18,210 bases of DNA from Eubacteriales bacterium (GTDB taxonomy: Bacteria > Bacillota > Clostridia > Oscillospirales > Acutalibacteraceae), in contig JAUMXP010000006.1 in assembly GCA_030529125.1 (NCBI GenBank), forward strand, positions 1 to 18,210. Direction: 5' to 3'. The notes below the pieces were generated by a model. It saw only the letters and a program-made list of their open reading frames with translations. It ran no database searches and was not told where the DNA came from. The translations under genes were made by a program, and so were the position numbers. Positions 6,700-15,300 of this stretch are shown piece by piece (the stretch's first letter is position 1; each line of letters starts with the position of its first letter).

Positions 6700-8616
6700 A
6701 TGAATTACGGATTTATAAAAACTGCATGCGCTACTCCAACAATCAAAGTAGGGGACTGTATATATAACAGCGAACAGATTGTATCTCAGATTTTGTTTGC
6801 TTCTCAGCATACAAGCTCGCTTGTTGTATTTCCTGAGCTATGTGTCACAGGATATACCTGTGGTGATATGTTCCTTAATAGATTTCTGATTGAACAGGCT
6901 CAGCAGGCACTTAAACACATATTGCTTAAGACAAAGATGTTATCAATAATCTCAGTAGTAGGTGTTCCAGTAGCCGTAGATGATGCTTTGTACAACTGCG
7001 CCGCGGTTATCTATAAAGGTGAGATTTTAGGTCTTGTTCCAAAGACCAATCTTCCTAACTATAACGAGTTCAACGAGTCGCGTTATTTTACATCAGGCAA
7101 AGATATACACAAGGTTATCAAATTTGCCGATCAGGATGTTTTGCTTTCTTCTAAGCTTGTGTTCTCATGCAACCAGATTAAAGAATTTAAGTTTGCTATA
7201 GAGATTTCTGAAGATATGATGGTGCCTTGTTCACCTTCTTTGAATTTGGTAACTAACGGTAAGGCAACAGTTATTTGTAATATTGCTGCAAGCAGTGAAT
7301 ATGCAGGTAAGTCACAGTACCGCAAAGATTTAGTCAGACTTACAAGCGGAAAGCTCAAATGCGCTTACCTCTATGCTTCTTCAGGCCCAGGGGAGAGTAC
7401 AACCGACGCGGTTTATTCAGCTCATAATATTATTGCTGAAAATGCTTCTGTTTTAGCTGAGAGTGTTAAGTTTTCAGAGAATGTTACTTTTGCTGATATT
7501 GATGTACAGAAGATTATAGCAGAACGCAGAAAAAATAATAATTTCACATCAACAAGCGACAATAGTGATATTCATTACGTTGATTTTGATATAACTTTAA
7601 GACAAACAAGACTCAATCGTAAATTCAGAAAGTATCCGTTTATTCCATCTGAAAAAGCTCAATTAAAAGACAGATGCGAAGATATTCTGACAATGCAGTC
7701 TATCGGTCTTGCTACCAGAATGCAAAGTGCTAACATTGAGCATCTTGTACTAGGAATTTCAGGCGGACTTGACAGTACGCTAGCTCTTATCATCAGTATC
7801 AAAGCACTCGATATACTCGGCTTAAGCCATAAGAACTTGCACGCTATATCGATGCCATGTTTTGGTACCACACATCGCACAAAGTCTAACGCTGAGAAAC
7901 TCTCAGTAGCTTATGGTGCAGACTTTGAAGAGATTGATATTACAAGATCTGTCAGACAGCACTTTATCGATATTGGCCAGAGTGAGGATGATTTCAGCAC
8001 TACTTACGAGAACGCTCAGGCACGCCAGCGAACAATGGTTCTTATGGATGTTGCTAATAAGATAGGCGCTTTAGTTGTTGGTACAGGTGATATGTCTGAA
8101 CTTGCGCTTGGCTGGGCTACTTATAATGGTGACCATATGTCTATGTATGCTGTTAACGCATCGGTTCCTAAGACACTTGTCCGTTGTCTTGTTGAATACG
8201 AAACCTATCTTGTATCTGCTGAGATTTCGGCTATTATCAGAGATATTCTTGATACTCCGGTTTCTCCTGAATTACTACCACCTAACAGTAACGGTGAGAT
8301 TTCTCAGATTACTGAAAACGTGGTGGGTCCTTATGAACTGCATGATTTCTTCCTGTATTACCTTGTCAGATACGGATTCTCACCTGAAAAGATTTTTTAT
8401 CTTGCGTTAAAGACATTTGAAGGTGATTATGATAGATATGTAATCAAAAAATGGATGCAGAAGTTCTTTATACGTTTCTTTACACAGCAGTATAAACGTT
8501 CATGTATGCCTGATGGTCCTAAGGTTGGCTCTATTAGTCTTTCTCCTAGAGGCGACTTTAAGATGCCGTCTGATATGCAGATGAAACAGTGGATTGATCG
8601 TATTAATGAATTATAA
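6700..8616 (+). CDS. nadE: NAD+ synthetase with N-terminal nitrilase-like domain; glutaminase Cys replaced by Ser
   Basis: This 638-residue cytoplasmic enzyme should amidate nicotinate adenine dinucleotide to NAD+ with ATP. The nitrilase-type glutaminase domain (about residues 1-280) keeps the catalytic Glu46 (VVFPELCVTGY) and Lys115 (LVPKTNLPNYNEF). The site of the nucleophile, normally EICEDxxVPxPPS, reads EISEDMMVPCSPS, so Ser170 (TCT, 7207-7209) stands where Cys is expected. The synthetase domain (about 325-638) has the pyrophosphate loop SGGLDS (354-359), then GTGDMSELALGWATYNGDHMSMYAVNA-type motifs split across the active site, and a normal C-terminal region. The length is that of two-domain NadE. 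ATG 6700 follows GGTGAT rather than AGGAGG; a GTG at 6688 in the T-run region is less likely. It heads a co-directional gene run to ispE. Confidence 0.95.
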   Translation: MNYGFIKTACATPTIKVGDCIYNSEQIVSQILFASQHTSSLVVFPELCVTGYTCGDMFLNRFLIEQAQQALKHILLKTKMLSIISVVGVPVAVDDALYNCAAVIYKGEILGLVPKTNLPNYNEFNESRYFTSGKDIHKVIKFADQDVLLSSKLVFSCNQIKEFKFAIEISEDMMVPCSPSLNLVTNGKATVICNIAASSEYAGKSQYRKDLVRLTSGKLKCAYLYASSGPGESTTDAVYSAHNIIAENASVLAESVKFSENVTFADIDVQKIIAERRKNNNFTSTSDNSDIHYVDFDITLRQTRLNRKFRKYPFIPSEKAQLKDRCEDILTMQSIGLATRMQSANIEHLVLGISGGLDSTLALIISIKALDILGLSHKNLHAISMPCFGTTHRTKSNAEKLSVAYGADFEEIDITRSVRQHFIDIGQSEDDFSTTYENAQARQRTMVLMDVANKIGALVVGTGDMSELALGWATYNGDHMSMYAVNASVPKTLVRCLVEYETYLVSAEISAIIRDILDTPVSPELLPPNSNGEISQITENVVGPYELHDFFLYYLVRYGFSPEKIFYLALKTFEGDYDRYVIKKWMQKFFIRFFTQQYKRSCMPDGPKVGSISLSPRGDFKMPSDMQMKQWIDRINEL

Positions 8617-8651
8617 TCCCCATTTGGTTTATAATAGCTACGGTGATATGT

Positions 8652-9137
8652 GTGAAAATTTATCTTAAACGTGATACGTCAGAGGAAAATTCAAGATATA
8701 TCGTCTACACTGAATCAGGCGATGAAAAATACAAGGTTGTTGGAAAGCGCAAGGCATCATTTGAGCGAGCTTATGTTATGCTTAAAGATGATTGTGTAGC
8801 TAAAATCCGCGATACTCACCTTGGTGTTATCAGGACGTACTATGTCACTACGAAGGAAAATAATTTTCACATTGTTATGACTTTATCACGGGATAAAGTT
8901 TCTATAGCATATCATGGGGTTAGTTTGCACATAAGAGGAGATGTGCTTAATAAATCCTATGATATCCTTAATATTGATAATTCAGTTGTTGCCTGTGTGT
9001 GCAGAAGATTTAGCGACAAAGGCGATGCACTGGAAATAAACATTAATGATAATAATTTCGAGATGGCTTGTATAGCTAGTGCTATCTGCCTTGATAGTGT
9101 GTGCACTACAGACAGCCTTGTTTTACAAGCAACTTAA
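8652..9137 (+). CDS. LURP-one-related (YxjI-like) family protein
   Basis: A 161-residue protein of unknown biochemical function. It resembles the bacterial LURP-one/YxjI family, a tubby-like beta-barrel fold: the start VKIYLKRD corresponds to the usual MKLYIKQ, repeated short strands follow (RYIVYTESGDEKYKV, CVAKIRDTHLG, FHIVMTLSR), then IRGDVLNKSYDILN (about residues 95-108), VVACVCRRF, DALEININD and a hydrophobic C-terminal helix MACIASAICLDSV. GTG 8652 is chosen because GGTGAT (8642-8647) lies four bases before it; an in-frame GTG at 8643 falls inside that site. A TATAAT at 8630-8635 lies upstream but lacks a convincing -35. The Lrp gene starts 11 bases downstream, so they are probably co-transcribed. 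Confidence 0.75.
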   Translation: MKIYLKRDTSEENSRYIVYTESGDEKYKVVGKRKASFERAYVMLKDDCVAKIRDTHLGVIRTYYVTTKENNFHIVMTLSRDKVSIAYHGVSLHIRGDVLNKSYDILNIDNSVVACVCRRFSDKGDALEININDNNFEMACIASAICLDSVCTTDSLVLQAT

Positions 9138-9148
9138 CGGAGGTTAGT

Positions 9149-9631
9149 ATGGATAAATTATTAAAAATACTCAGCGAAAATTCTGCTTATACAACTCAGC
9201 AGTTAGCTCTTATGCTCAATGAACCTGAAGACTATATCAAGGCTCAGATCAAAGAGTACGAAGATAACGGCACTATCAGGGGTTACCAGGCTATGGTTAA
9301 CTGGGAGAACGTTCCTGATGCCGGAGTTATGGCTATTATTGAGCTTAAAGTTACCCCACAGAAAGAAAAAGGCTTTGATGAGGTAGCGGAAAAAGTAATG
9401 ATGTTCGAAGAAGTTTCTTCTGTTTATCTCATGGCAGGTTCATACGACCTTGCGCTTATTGTTAAGGGTGAAACTATTCAGGATGTTTCATCTTTTGTAT
9501 CTAAAAAATTATCAGCTCTTGAGGGTATTGTATCTACTGCAACTCACTTCTTACTCAAGAGATATAAAGAAGGTTCTGTCGCTTTAGTTGACGTTGACGA
9601 GCCAACTGACAGAAGGGAAATGATTGTGTGA
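9149..9631 (+). CDS. Lrp/AsnC family transcriptional regulator
   Basis: A 160-residue DNA-binding regulator. The N-terminal winged helix-turn-helix (about residues 1-60) has the family pattern LLKILSENSAYTTQQLALML, followed by IKEYEDNGTIRGYQAMVN. The C-terminal RAM/AsnC ligand-binding domain (about 60-145) shows VMAIIELKV, a VSSVYLMAGSYDLALIVKG core with the GxYD turn (97-100), and THFLLKRYKE. Such proteins form octamers and sense amino acids. GGAGG at 9139-9143 lies five bases before ATG 9149. The end overlaps the start of an aminotransferase gene by 4 bp, so amino-acid-responsive control of that gene is likely; this is inference from position. The final acidic tail (VDVDEPTDRREMIV) extends slightly beyond the domain. 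Confidence 0.94.
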   Translation: MDKLLKILSENSAYTTQQLALMLNEPEDYIKAQIKEYEDNGTIRGYQAMVNWENVPDAGVMAIIELKVTPQKEKGFDEVAEKVMMFEEVSSVYLMAGSYDLALIVKGETIQDVSSFVSKKLSALEGIVSTATHFLLKRYKEGSVALVDVDEPTDRREMIV

Positions 9632-10797
9632 TTGATTACAACAGTAAGATAAATGACTCTATCAAGAGCGTTAAACCATCTGGTATCAGAAAGTTCTTTG
9701 ATATAGTCAATGAGATGGATAACGTCATCTCGCTCAGTATCGGTGAACCTGATTTTAAAACACCATGGCACATCAGAAAAGCAGGTATCGACTCGCTTGA
9801 GATGGGCAGAACATGGTATACTCCTAATCGCGGCTTTGCACAACTGAGAAACGAGATTTCAGAGTATATGAAGCGTAAGTGTAACCTTACATATTCACCT
9901 GACAGTGAGGTTGTTGTAACCGTTGGTGGTAGTGAGGCTATCGATATAGCTATCCGTTGTCTGGTAGGAAAAGGTGACGAGGTGCTTATTCCTCAGCCTT
10001 CATTTGTTTGTTACGAGCCACTGACTATTATGGCTAAGGCTACTCCGGTTATTATTGAGACAACTATGGAGAACAACTTCAGACTGACAGTAGAGGATAT
10101 TAAGAGTAAAATTACTGATAAAACAAAACTTCTGATACTACCTTTCCCTAATAACCCAACAGGCGCTATTATGGAGAGAGAAGATCTTGAGGAGATTGCC
10201 AAGCTTGTGCTTGAACATGATCTTATGGTCTTATCTGACGAGATTTACTCTGAGTTAACCTATGGTGATAATACTCATGTATCTATTGCGTCAATAGAAG
10301 GTATGAAAGAACGTACTATTGTTATCAACGGTTTCTCAAAGAGCTATGCTATGACAGGCTGGAGACTCGGCTTTGCGTGTGGTCCTAAAGAAATTATTGA
10401 GATGATGACAAAACTACATCAGTTCTGCATTATGTCTGCTCCTACTACTGCGCAGTACGCAGCTATAGAAGCGCTGAAAAACGGTGACGACGATATTGCC
10501 TATATGCGTGATCAGTATGATATGAGACGCAGACTGGTTGTAGGTAGTCTTAATAAAATGGGACTTACTTGTTTCGAACCTAAGGGTGCCTTTTACTGTT
10601 TTCCTTGTATAAAATCAACCGGTCTTACATCAGAAGAATTTTGTACAAGACTTCTGCATTCAAAGCACGTAGCGCTTGTACCGGGCAGTGCGTTCGGTGA
10701 GTGCGGTGAGGGCTATGTACGCCTTTCTTATTCTTATTCTCTCAAACATCTTAAAAAGGCACTCACTCTTATTGAGGATTTTTTAAAGGAGCTTTAA
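9628..10797 (+). CDS. PLP-dependent class I/II aminotransferase
   Basis: A 389-residue cytoplasmic fold-type I aminotransferase. Signs are LSIGEPDFKTP (36-46), the YTPNRGFAQLR entry region, GGSEAIDIAI for phosphate binding (100-109), FPNNPTGA (173-180) with the cofactor-contacting Asn176, SDEIYSEL with Asp204, and Lys238 in GFSKSYAMTGWRLG, the Schiff-base lysine. YVRLSYS near the C-terminus supplies the carboxylate-binding Arg. The length and motifs fit the aspartate aminotransferase/PatA-like group; the natural substrate cannot be read. The start is GTG 9628, overlapping the Lrp stop as GTGA, with AAGGGA at about 9613-9618; this suggests translational coupling. ispE follows after a single base. 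Confidence 0.94.
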   Translation: MIDYNSKINDSIKSVKPSGIRKFFDIVNEMDNVISLSIGEPDFKTPWHIRKAGIDSLEMGRTWYTPNRGFAQLRNEISEYMKRKCNLTYSPDSEVVVTVGGSEAIDIAIRCLVGKGDEVLIPQPSFVCYEPLTIMAKATPVIIETTMENNFRLTVEDIKSKITDKTKLLILPFPNNPTGAIMEREDLEEIAKLVLEHDLMVLSDEIYSELTYGDNTHVSIASIEGMKERTIVINGFSKSYAMTGWRLGFACGPKEIIEMMTKLHQFCIMSAPTTAQYAAIEALKNGDDDIAYMRDQYDMRRRLVVGSLNKMGLTCFEPKGAFYCFPCIKSTGLTSEEFCTRLLHSKHVALVPGSAFGECGEGYVRLSYSYSLKHLKKALTLIEDFLKEL

Positions 10798-10798
10798 T

Positions 10799-11680
10799 AT
10801 GCAACTGAAAGTTCAGGCCCCTGCAAAAATTAATTTATCGCTTGATATTTTAGGTAAGCGACCTGATGGTTACCACGAAGTATCTATGGTTATGCAGGCA
10901 GTGTCGCTTTATGATATTGTCACTGTATCAGACGAAGTAGCAGATTGTAAGCAAAGCGATGTATTGGTTACTTGCGACGTAGCGGGTATTCCTACTGATG
11001 AATCTAATATTGTGTGTAAAGCATACAGAGCTTTTTTGAGATACACTGCAGTTGAGCCTAAAAAAATCTCGATTGATATTCAGAAGAATATTCCATCTCA
11101 GGCAGGTTTAGCTGGTGGCAGCACTGACGCTGCAGCTGTGATTTTAGCTCTTAACAGGATATTTGATACGAAACTGACTACTGAGCAGATGTGTGAAATA
11201 GGCACTAATGTTGGAGCTGATGTACCGTTTTGTATCGTAGGCGGTACTAAGCTTGCTAGCGGTATAGGCACAACTATGTCTAAGCTACCTTCGCTTACTA
11301 AATGTGATATTCTTATATGTAAACCTGATGTCAGCGTCTCTACTGCGCAGGCTTATGAGAAAGCTGATAGCAGAGAAAGCAAGATGTTTGTTGCCACTGA
11401 AGAAGTTGTTAAGCATATTTTTCATCGTAATTTAAGAGCGGTTTCTCAGTGCTTGTACAACGACTTCGAGGCTGTTATGCAGATTCCTCAGATAAGCGAT
11501 ATAAAGAAGCTTATGCTCAAGAATAAAGCACTTGGTGCTTGTATGAGCGGTTCGGGTTCTGCTGTGTTTGGTATTTTTCTTAATGAGAAAAAAGCTGCTA
11601 AGTGCAAAGATAAGATGTCTGAGCAATTCGATAAGCTCTTTTTGTGCACTCCAATCAAAGATGGTTGCAAAATTGTATAA
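10799..11680 (+). CDS. ispE: 4-diphosphocytidyl-2-C-methyl-D-erythritol kinase
   Basis: This 293-residue GHMP-family kinase phosphorylates CDP-methylerythritol in the MEP pathway to isoprenoid precursors. The N-terminus has APAKINLSLDILGKRPDGYHE with Lys10, a conserved active-site position. The ATP-binding motif IPSQAGLAGGSTDAAA spans about residues 98-113, and VGADVPFCIVGG (138-149) carries the catalytic Asp141. GACMSGSGSAVFGIF near 242-256 is the third GHMP motif. AAGGAG at 10786-10791 lies seven bases before ATG 10799, inside the end of the aminotransferase gene, so this gene belongs to the same operon. It implies that the organism uses the MEP route. It is followed by a hairpin plus T-run. 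Confidence 0.96.
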   Translation: MQLKVQAPAKINLSLDILGKRPDGYHEVSMVMQAVSLYDIVTVSDEVADCKQSDVLVTCDVAGIPTDESNIVCKAYRAFLRYTAVEPKKISIDIQKNIPSQAGLAGGSTDAAAVILALNRIFDTKLTTEQMCEIGTNVGADVPFCIVGGTKLASGIGTTMSKLPSLTKCDILICKPDVSVSTAQAYEKADSRESKMFVATEEVVKHIFHRNLRAVSQCLYNDFEAVMQIPQISDIKKLMLKNKALGACMSGSGSAVFGIFLNEKKAAKCKDKMSEQFDKLFLCTPIKDGCKIV

Positions 11681-11688
11681 ACTCTAAA

Positions 11689-11730
11689 AACTTGCCTATA
11701 CTCAAGTTATCTTGAAAGGCAGGTTTTTTT
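11689..11730 (+). terminator. Intrinsic terminator after ispE, fused to the spoIIR leader
   Basis: Outer stem AACTTGCCT (11689-11697) pairs with AGGCAGGTT (11717-11725), with one G-T pair; inner stem TCAAG/CTTGA (11702-11706, 11711-11715) closes a TTAT loop. Seven T follow (11724-11730). The spoIIR ATG begins only three bases after the run, and the best ribosome site for it, AGGCAGG, is the right arm of the stem. Confidence 0.75.
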
Positions 11731-11732
11731 AT

Positions 11733-12323
11733 ATGAAATTATTCATGAAAATATTGGTTTCTACTATTGTTGTAGCGGTTATGTTCAGTGTAGTACCATT
11801 TCAGTCGACTTGTAAAGAACTCGAAAACGATGTTTTGCGATTACATATTATCGCTAATTCAGATACTGAAGAAGATCAGGATTTAAAGCTCAAAGTGCGT
11901 GACAGTGTGCTCACTGCTGTATCCAAGCTTTATGATGATGTAACTACTAAGGAAGAGGCAAAAGAGATAACTCAGAACAACCTACCGCTAGTTATAGACA
12001 CAGCGCAAGACGTAGTGAAAAAGTATAGTAAGGACTATGAAGTAGAGGCACGAGTTACAAACAAATTCTTTGATACAAGATACTACGATGAGTTTACTAT
12101 GCCGGCAGGTATGTATGACACTCTGGAGATAAAAATAGGAGAAGCCAAAGGTAAGAATTGGTGGTGCGTTATGTTCCCGACACTATGCGTTGGTGCATCA
12201 TCAAAAGAAAGTATGCAAGAAGACTTATCGTCTGATGAATATGAGGTTATTACCGGTGACGATTATGTCTTCAAATTTAAAATTGTAGAATTTTTTGAGA
12301 AAATATGTTCTTATTTCCGTTGA
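11733..12323 (+). CDS. spoIIR: Stage II sporulation protein R
   Basis: A 196-residue exported protein. In sporulating Firmicutes SpoIIR is made in the forespore, secreted into the intermembrane space, and activates the protease SpoIIGA that matures sigma-E in the mother cell. An N-terminal hydrophobic segment (about residues 5-21) acts as signal or anchor. Family motifs are LRLHIIANSDTEEDQ with LKLKVRDSVL (about 35-60), FTMPAGMYDTLEIKIGEAKGKNWWCVMFPTLC split over about 128-160 with its paired Cys residues, and the ending VFKFKIVEFFEKI. ATG 11733 is preferred; ATG 11745 and TTG 11712 are in frame. The 5' leader is a terminator-like hairpin containing the ribosome site. I could not find a convincing sigma-F promoter. 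It is direct evidence that the organism is, or descends from, a spore former. Confidence 0.94.
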   Translation: MKLFMKILVSTIVVAVMFSVVPFQSTCKELENDVLRLHIIANSDTEEDQDLKLKVRDSVLTAVSKLYDDVTTKEEAKEITQNNLPLVIDTAQDVVKKYSKDYEVEARVTNKFFDTRYYDEFTMPAGMYDTLEIKIGEAKGKNWWCVMFPTLCVGASSKESMQEDLSSDEYEVITGDDYVFKFKIVEFFEKICSYFR

Positions 12324-12386
12324 TGTACTGTTTATTGGACAGTATATGTGATAAGATTTTTATACTAAACAATTACGGAGAATAAT

Positions 12387-15300
12387 ATGCTGCATTTTGT
12401 ATTGGGCACCACTGGTGTAGGAAAAACAGAATATTTGTACGACAATGTTTGTAAGCTTGCAAAAAACGGTGACGATAGACTTATGTTTATTGTACCTGAC
12501 CAGGCATCTTTCAGCACTGAGAAAGCTTTTCTTGAGCTGCTGGGGCCTAAGGTTTCCCGTAATATTAAGGTCTTCGGATTTTCGCGCTTGTGTGACTATG
12601 TTTTTGAGCAAAGCGGCAATCGTTTTATGTCATTTGCTGACGAGGGTATACGTAATGTTGTTATGAATTTTGCTGTTGAGCAGGTAGGGGATAGTCTCGA
12701 CCTGTTTTCTAAGCGAGCAAAAGCTACGGACCTATCACAATTAATTCTTAATTCTGTTAAAGAATATAAAAAGTGCTCTATTACTTCTCAGATGCTCTAT
12801 GATGCAGCAGATAAAGTATCAGACGAAACACTCAGTAAAAAGCTGTATGAAACAGCCTTATTGTACGATGCGTACGATGCACTTATTGAAAAAAGCTACA
12901 TCGACCCGCTTGATTCATTAACTCATGTCTGCAAAATGCTGAGTGATAAACCACTGTTTGATAACTACACTATCGTTGTAGATTCTTTCTATGGCTTTAC
13001 ATATCAGGAGTATGAGCTCCTTGAGATACTTCTTAAGCAGTGCAAGGATATGTATGTTGCATTAACTACAGATAATACAGATTCTATAAACGGTGATTTG
13101 TTCTTTGTATCTGACAGAACAAAGAAACGTCTGTCTTCTATAGCTAAGAATAATGATATTCCGATTGCTACTCCTGTTACTTTGTATGAGAATACTCGTT
13201 TTAATAATAGCGAGCTGAAAGCAATAGAAGAGAATATATTCAGACTACAAAAAGAAAGAGAAAACTACTCAGGTGATTCACTCAAAATTTACGAAGCTAA
13301 GAATATATACGACGAAGCTGAGTTTGTAGCTAGAAGTATAAAGAAACTTGTTATTGAAAACAACTATGAGTTTTCTGATATTGCCGTAATAACTCGTCAG
13401 AGCGATAAATATCTTGGCATACTTGATACTATGCTACAAAAATATGGCATCAACTACTTTATGGACAAGCCACAGGATATTGATACTAAACCATTGATTA
13501 AGTTTATTATGGCTTGTTTTGATGTTGTCACAGGTGGCTTCGACAAAGATGATGTGCTAGCACTCTTGAAAACCGGGCTTACTGATGTGACAGTTGAGCA
13601 GATAGCTGATTTTGAAAACTACATATTTATCTGGGACATTAACGGAAAGCAGTTTTTCGATGAGTTCACGCTTAATCCTAGAGGCTTTGCCGAGAACTTC
13701 ACTGAAGCTGACATAAAACTATTAAGCCAAGTAGAGAATACCAGAAAAACTATTATAGATAATCTCAAAACCTTTTATTTTGACTCAAAGGATACAACTG
13801 CTTCAGAGATTTCGAAAGCGTTGATGAAGCTTATTTACCGTCTTAACTGCAAAGAAAACCTGAATAAACTTTGCGACTCTTTAGAGAAGAATAACGAGCT
13901 TTCACTATGTGCTGAGCAAATCAGACTATACAACATTTTTATCGAAATCCTTGATAAGATGGTGAAAGTGTTCGGCGATTATTCTATTAGTGCTAAGCGC
14001 TTTTCAGAGCTGTTGCATATTAATTTTGTCAATACAGATATTTCGTTTATACCGCATGGGATAGATCAGGTGGACGTTGCGTGTGCTGACCGATCTTTGA
14101 TTGAAGATAAAAAAGCAGTTTTTGTTATCGGTGCTGTCGAGGGTGAATTCCCACATACACCGGTTGAATCAGGCGTGTATTCTGACGATGAACGCAATGT
14201 GTTGAGTGACTTAGGAATCACTTTGTCTGACTCTGTTGCGCAGCTTGTTCCTACAGAAAAGTTTTTGGCATATAAAGCACTCACCAGTGCCACCGATAAG
14301 TTGTATGTATCCTACAGTACGTTTTCTTTAAGTGGCGAAAAGCTTGCACCATCAGCTATAGTCAGTGAGCTTACTGACATATTTGATAATATAAGGCTAT
14401 ATACTTCTGTGGATTACACTATGGAGGATAATCTGTGGTGTGAGCAATCAGCGTTTGAATATTTTGTAAAGCATTACGATAAGTCTAACGCTGATATTAA
14501 GAAACTGCGCGAGTATTTTTCTAGTAGAGATGGCTACAAAGATATTATTGCATCCATTGAAAACTCTAAAGCAAAAACTAAGAAGCGTATCACTGACCCT
14601 GAGCTTGCTAAAAAGATATTCAACCCTAAGATGGAGCTTTCTGCATCTCAGATTGATAATTTTCAGCAATGTAAATTCAGATATTTTTGCAATTATGGTT
14701 TGCGTATACGCGAGCGCAGACAAGCGGTTATTGGTTCATTGGAATATGGTACTTTGATCCACTATGTTATGGAGCAGTTCTTCAAAAATCACTGTACTGA
14801 TGATTTTTCTACAATAACTGAAGAAGCAGTAACTTGTGAAGTCGCTCAACTGCTTGATTACTATGTGGAACACTTCTTGGGTGGTACAGAGAATAAGAGT
14901 AGCAGATTTATGTATCTGTATAACCGCATGAAACGCACTGCTACAAGCATTGTGTATCGTGTTGTACAGGAATTTGCTCAGTCAAAGTTCAGACCTGTAG
15001 AATTTGAATTTTCGATTGGTGATGATATTGATTACTACACCCTTCAACTTAACGACGAGATTAGCGTTAAGATCAAAGGTAGCATAGATCGTGTCGACAT
15101 CATGGAGAATAACGGAAAGAAGTATATCCGCGTAGTTGATTACAAAACAGGTAGCAAAACTTTCAAGTTGTCAGATGTACTGTATGGCATTAATCTACAG
15201 ATGCTTATTTATATGTCTGCTCTTAATAGAAATGGCAAATCATATTTCGGTGATGACATAACTCCTGCTGGTGTACTGTATATGCCGGCTATTGCACCTG

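Noticed and set aside
8612..8635. Two TATAAT sequences at 8612-8617 and 8630-8635 as promoters for the LURP-one gene
   Set aside because: No acceptable -35 element at 16-18 bases upstream of either; the first partly consists of the nadE stop codon region. An internal promoter is possible but not supported.
12326..12344. Hairpin TACTGT/ACAGTA after spoIIR as terminator
   Set aside because: Six base pairs with a seven-base loop and no T-run directly after it. A possible addB promoter around it (TTGGAC 12335-12340, TATACT 12361-12366) has a 20-base spacer and was also not called.
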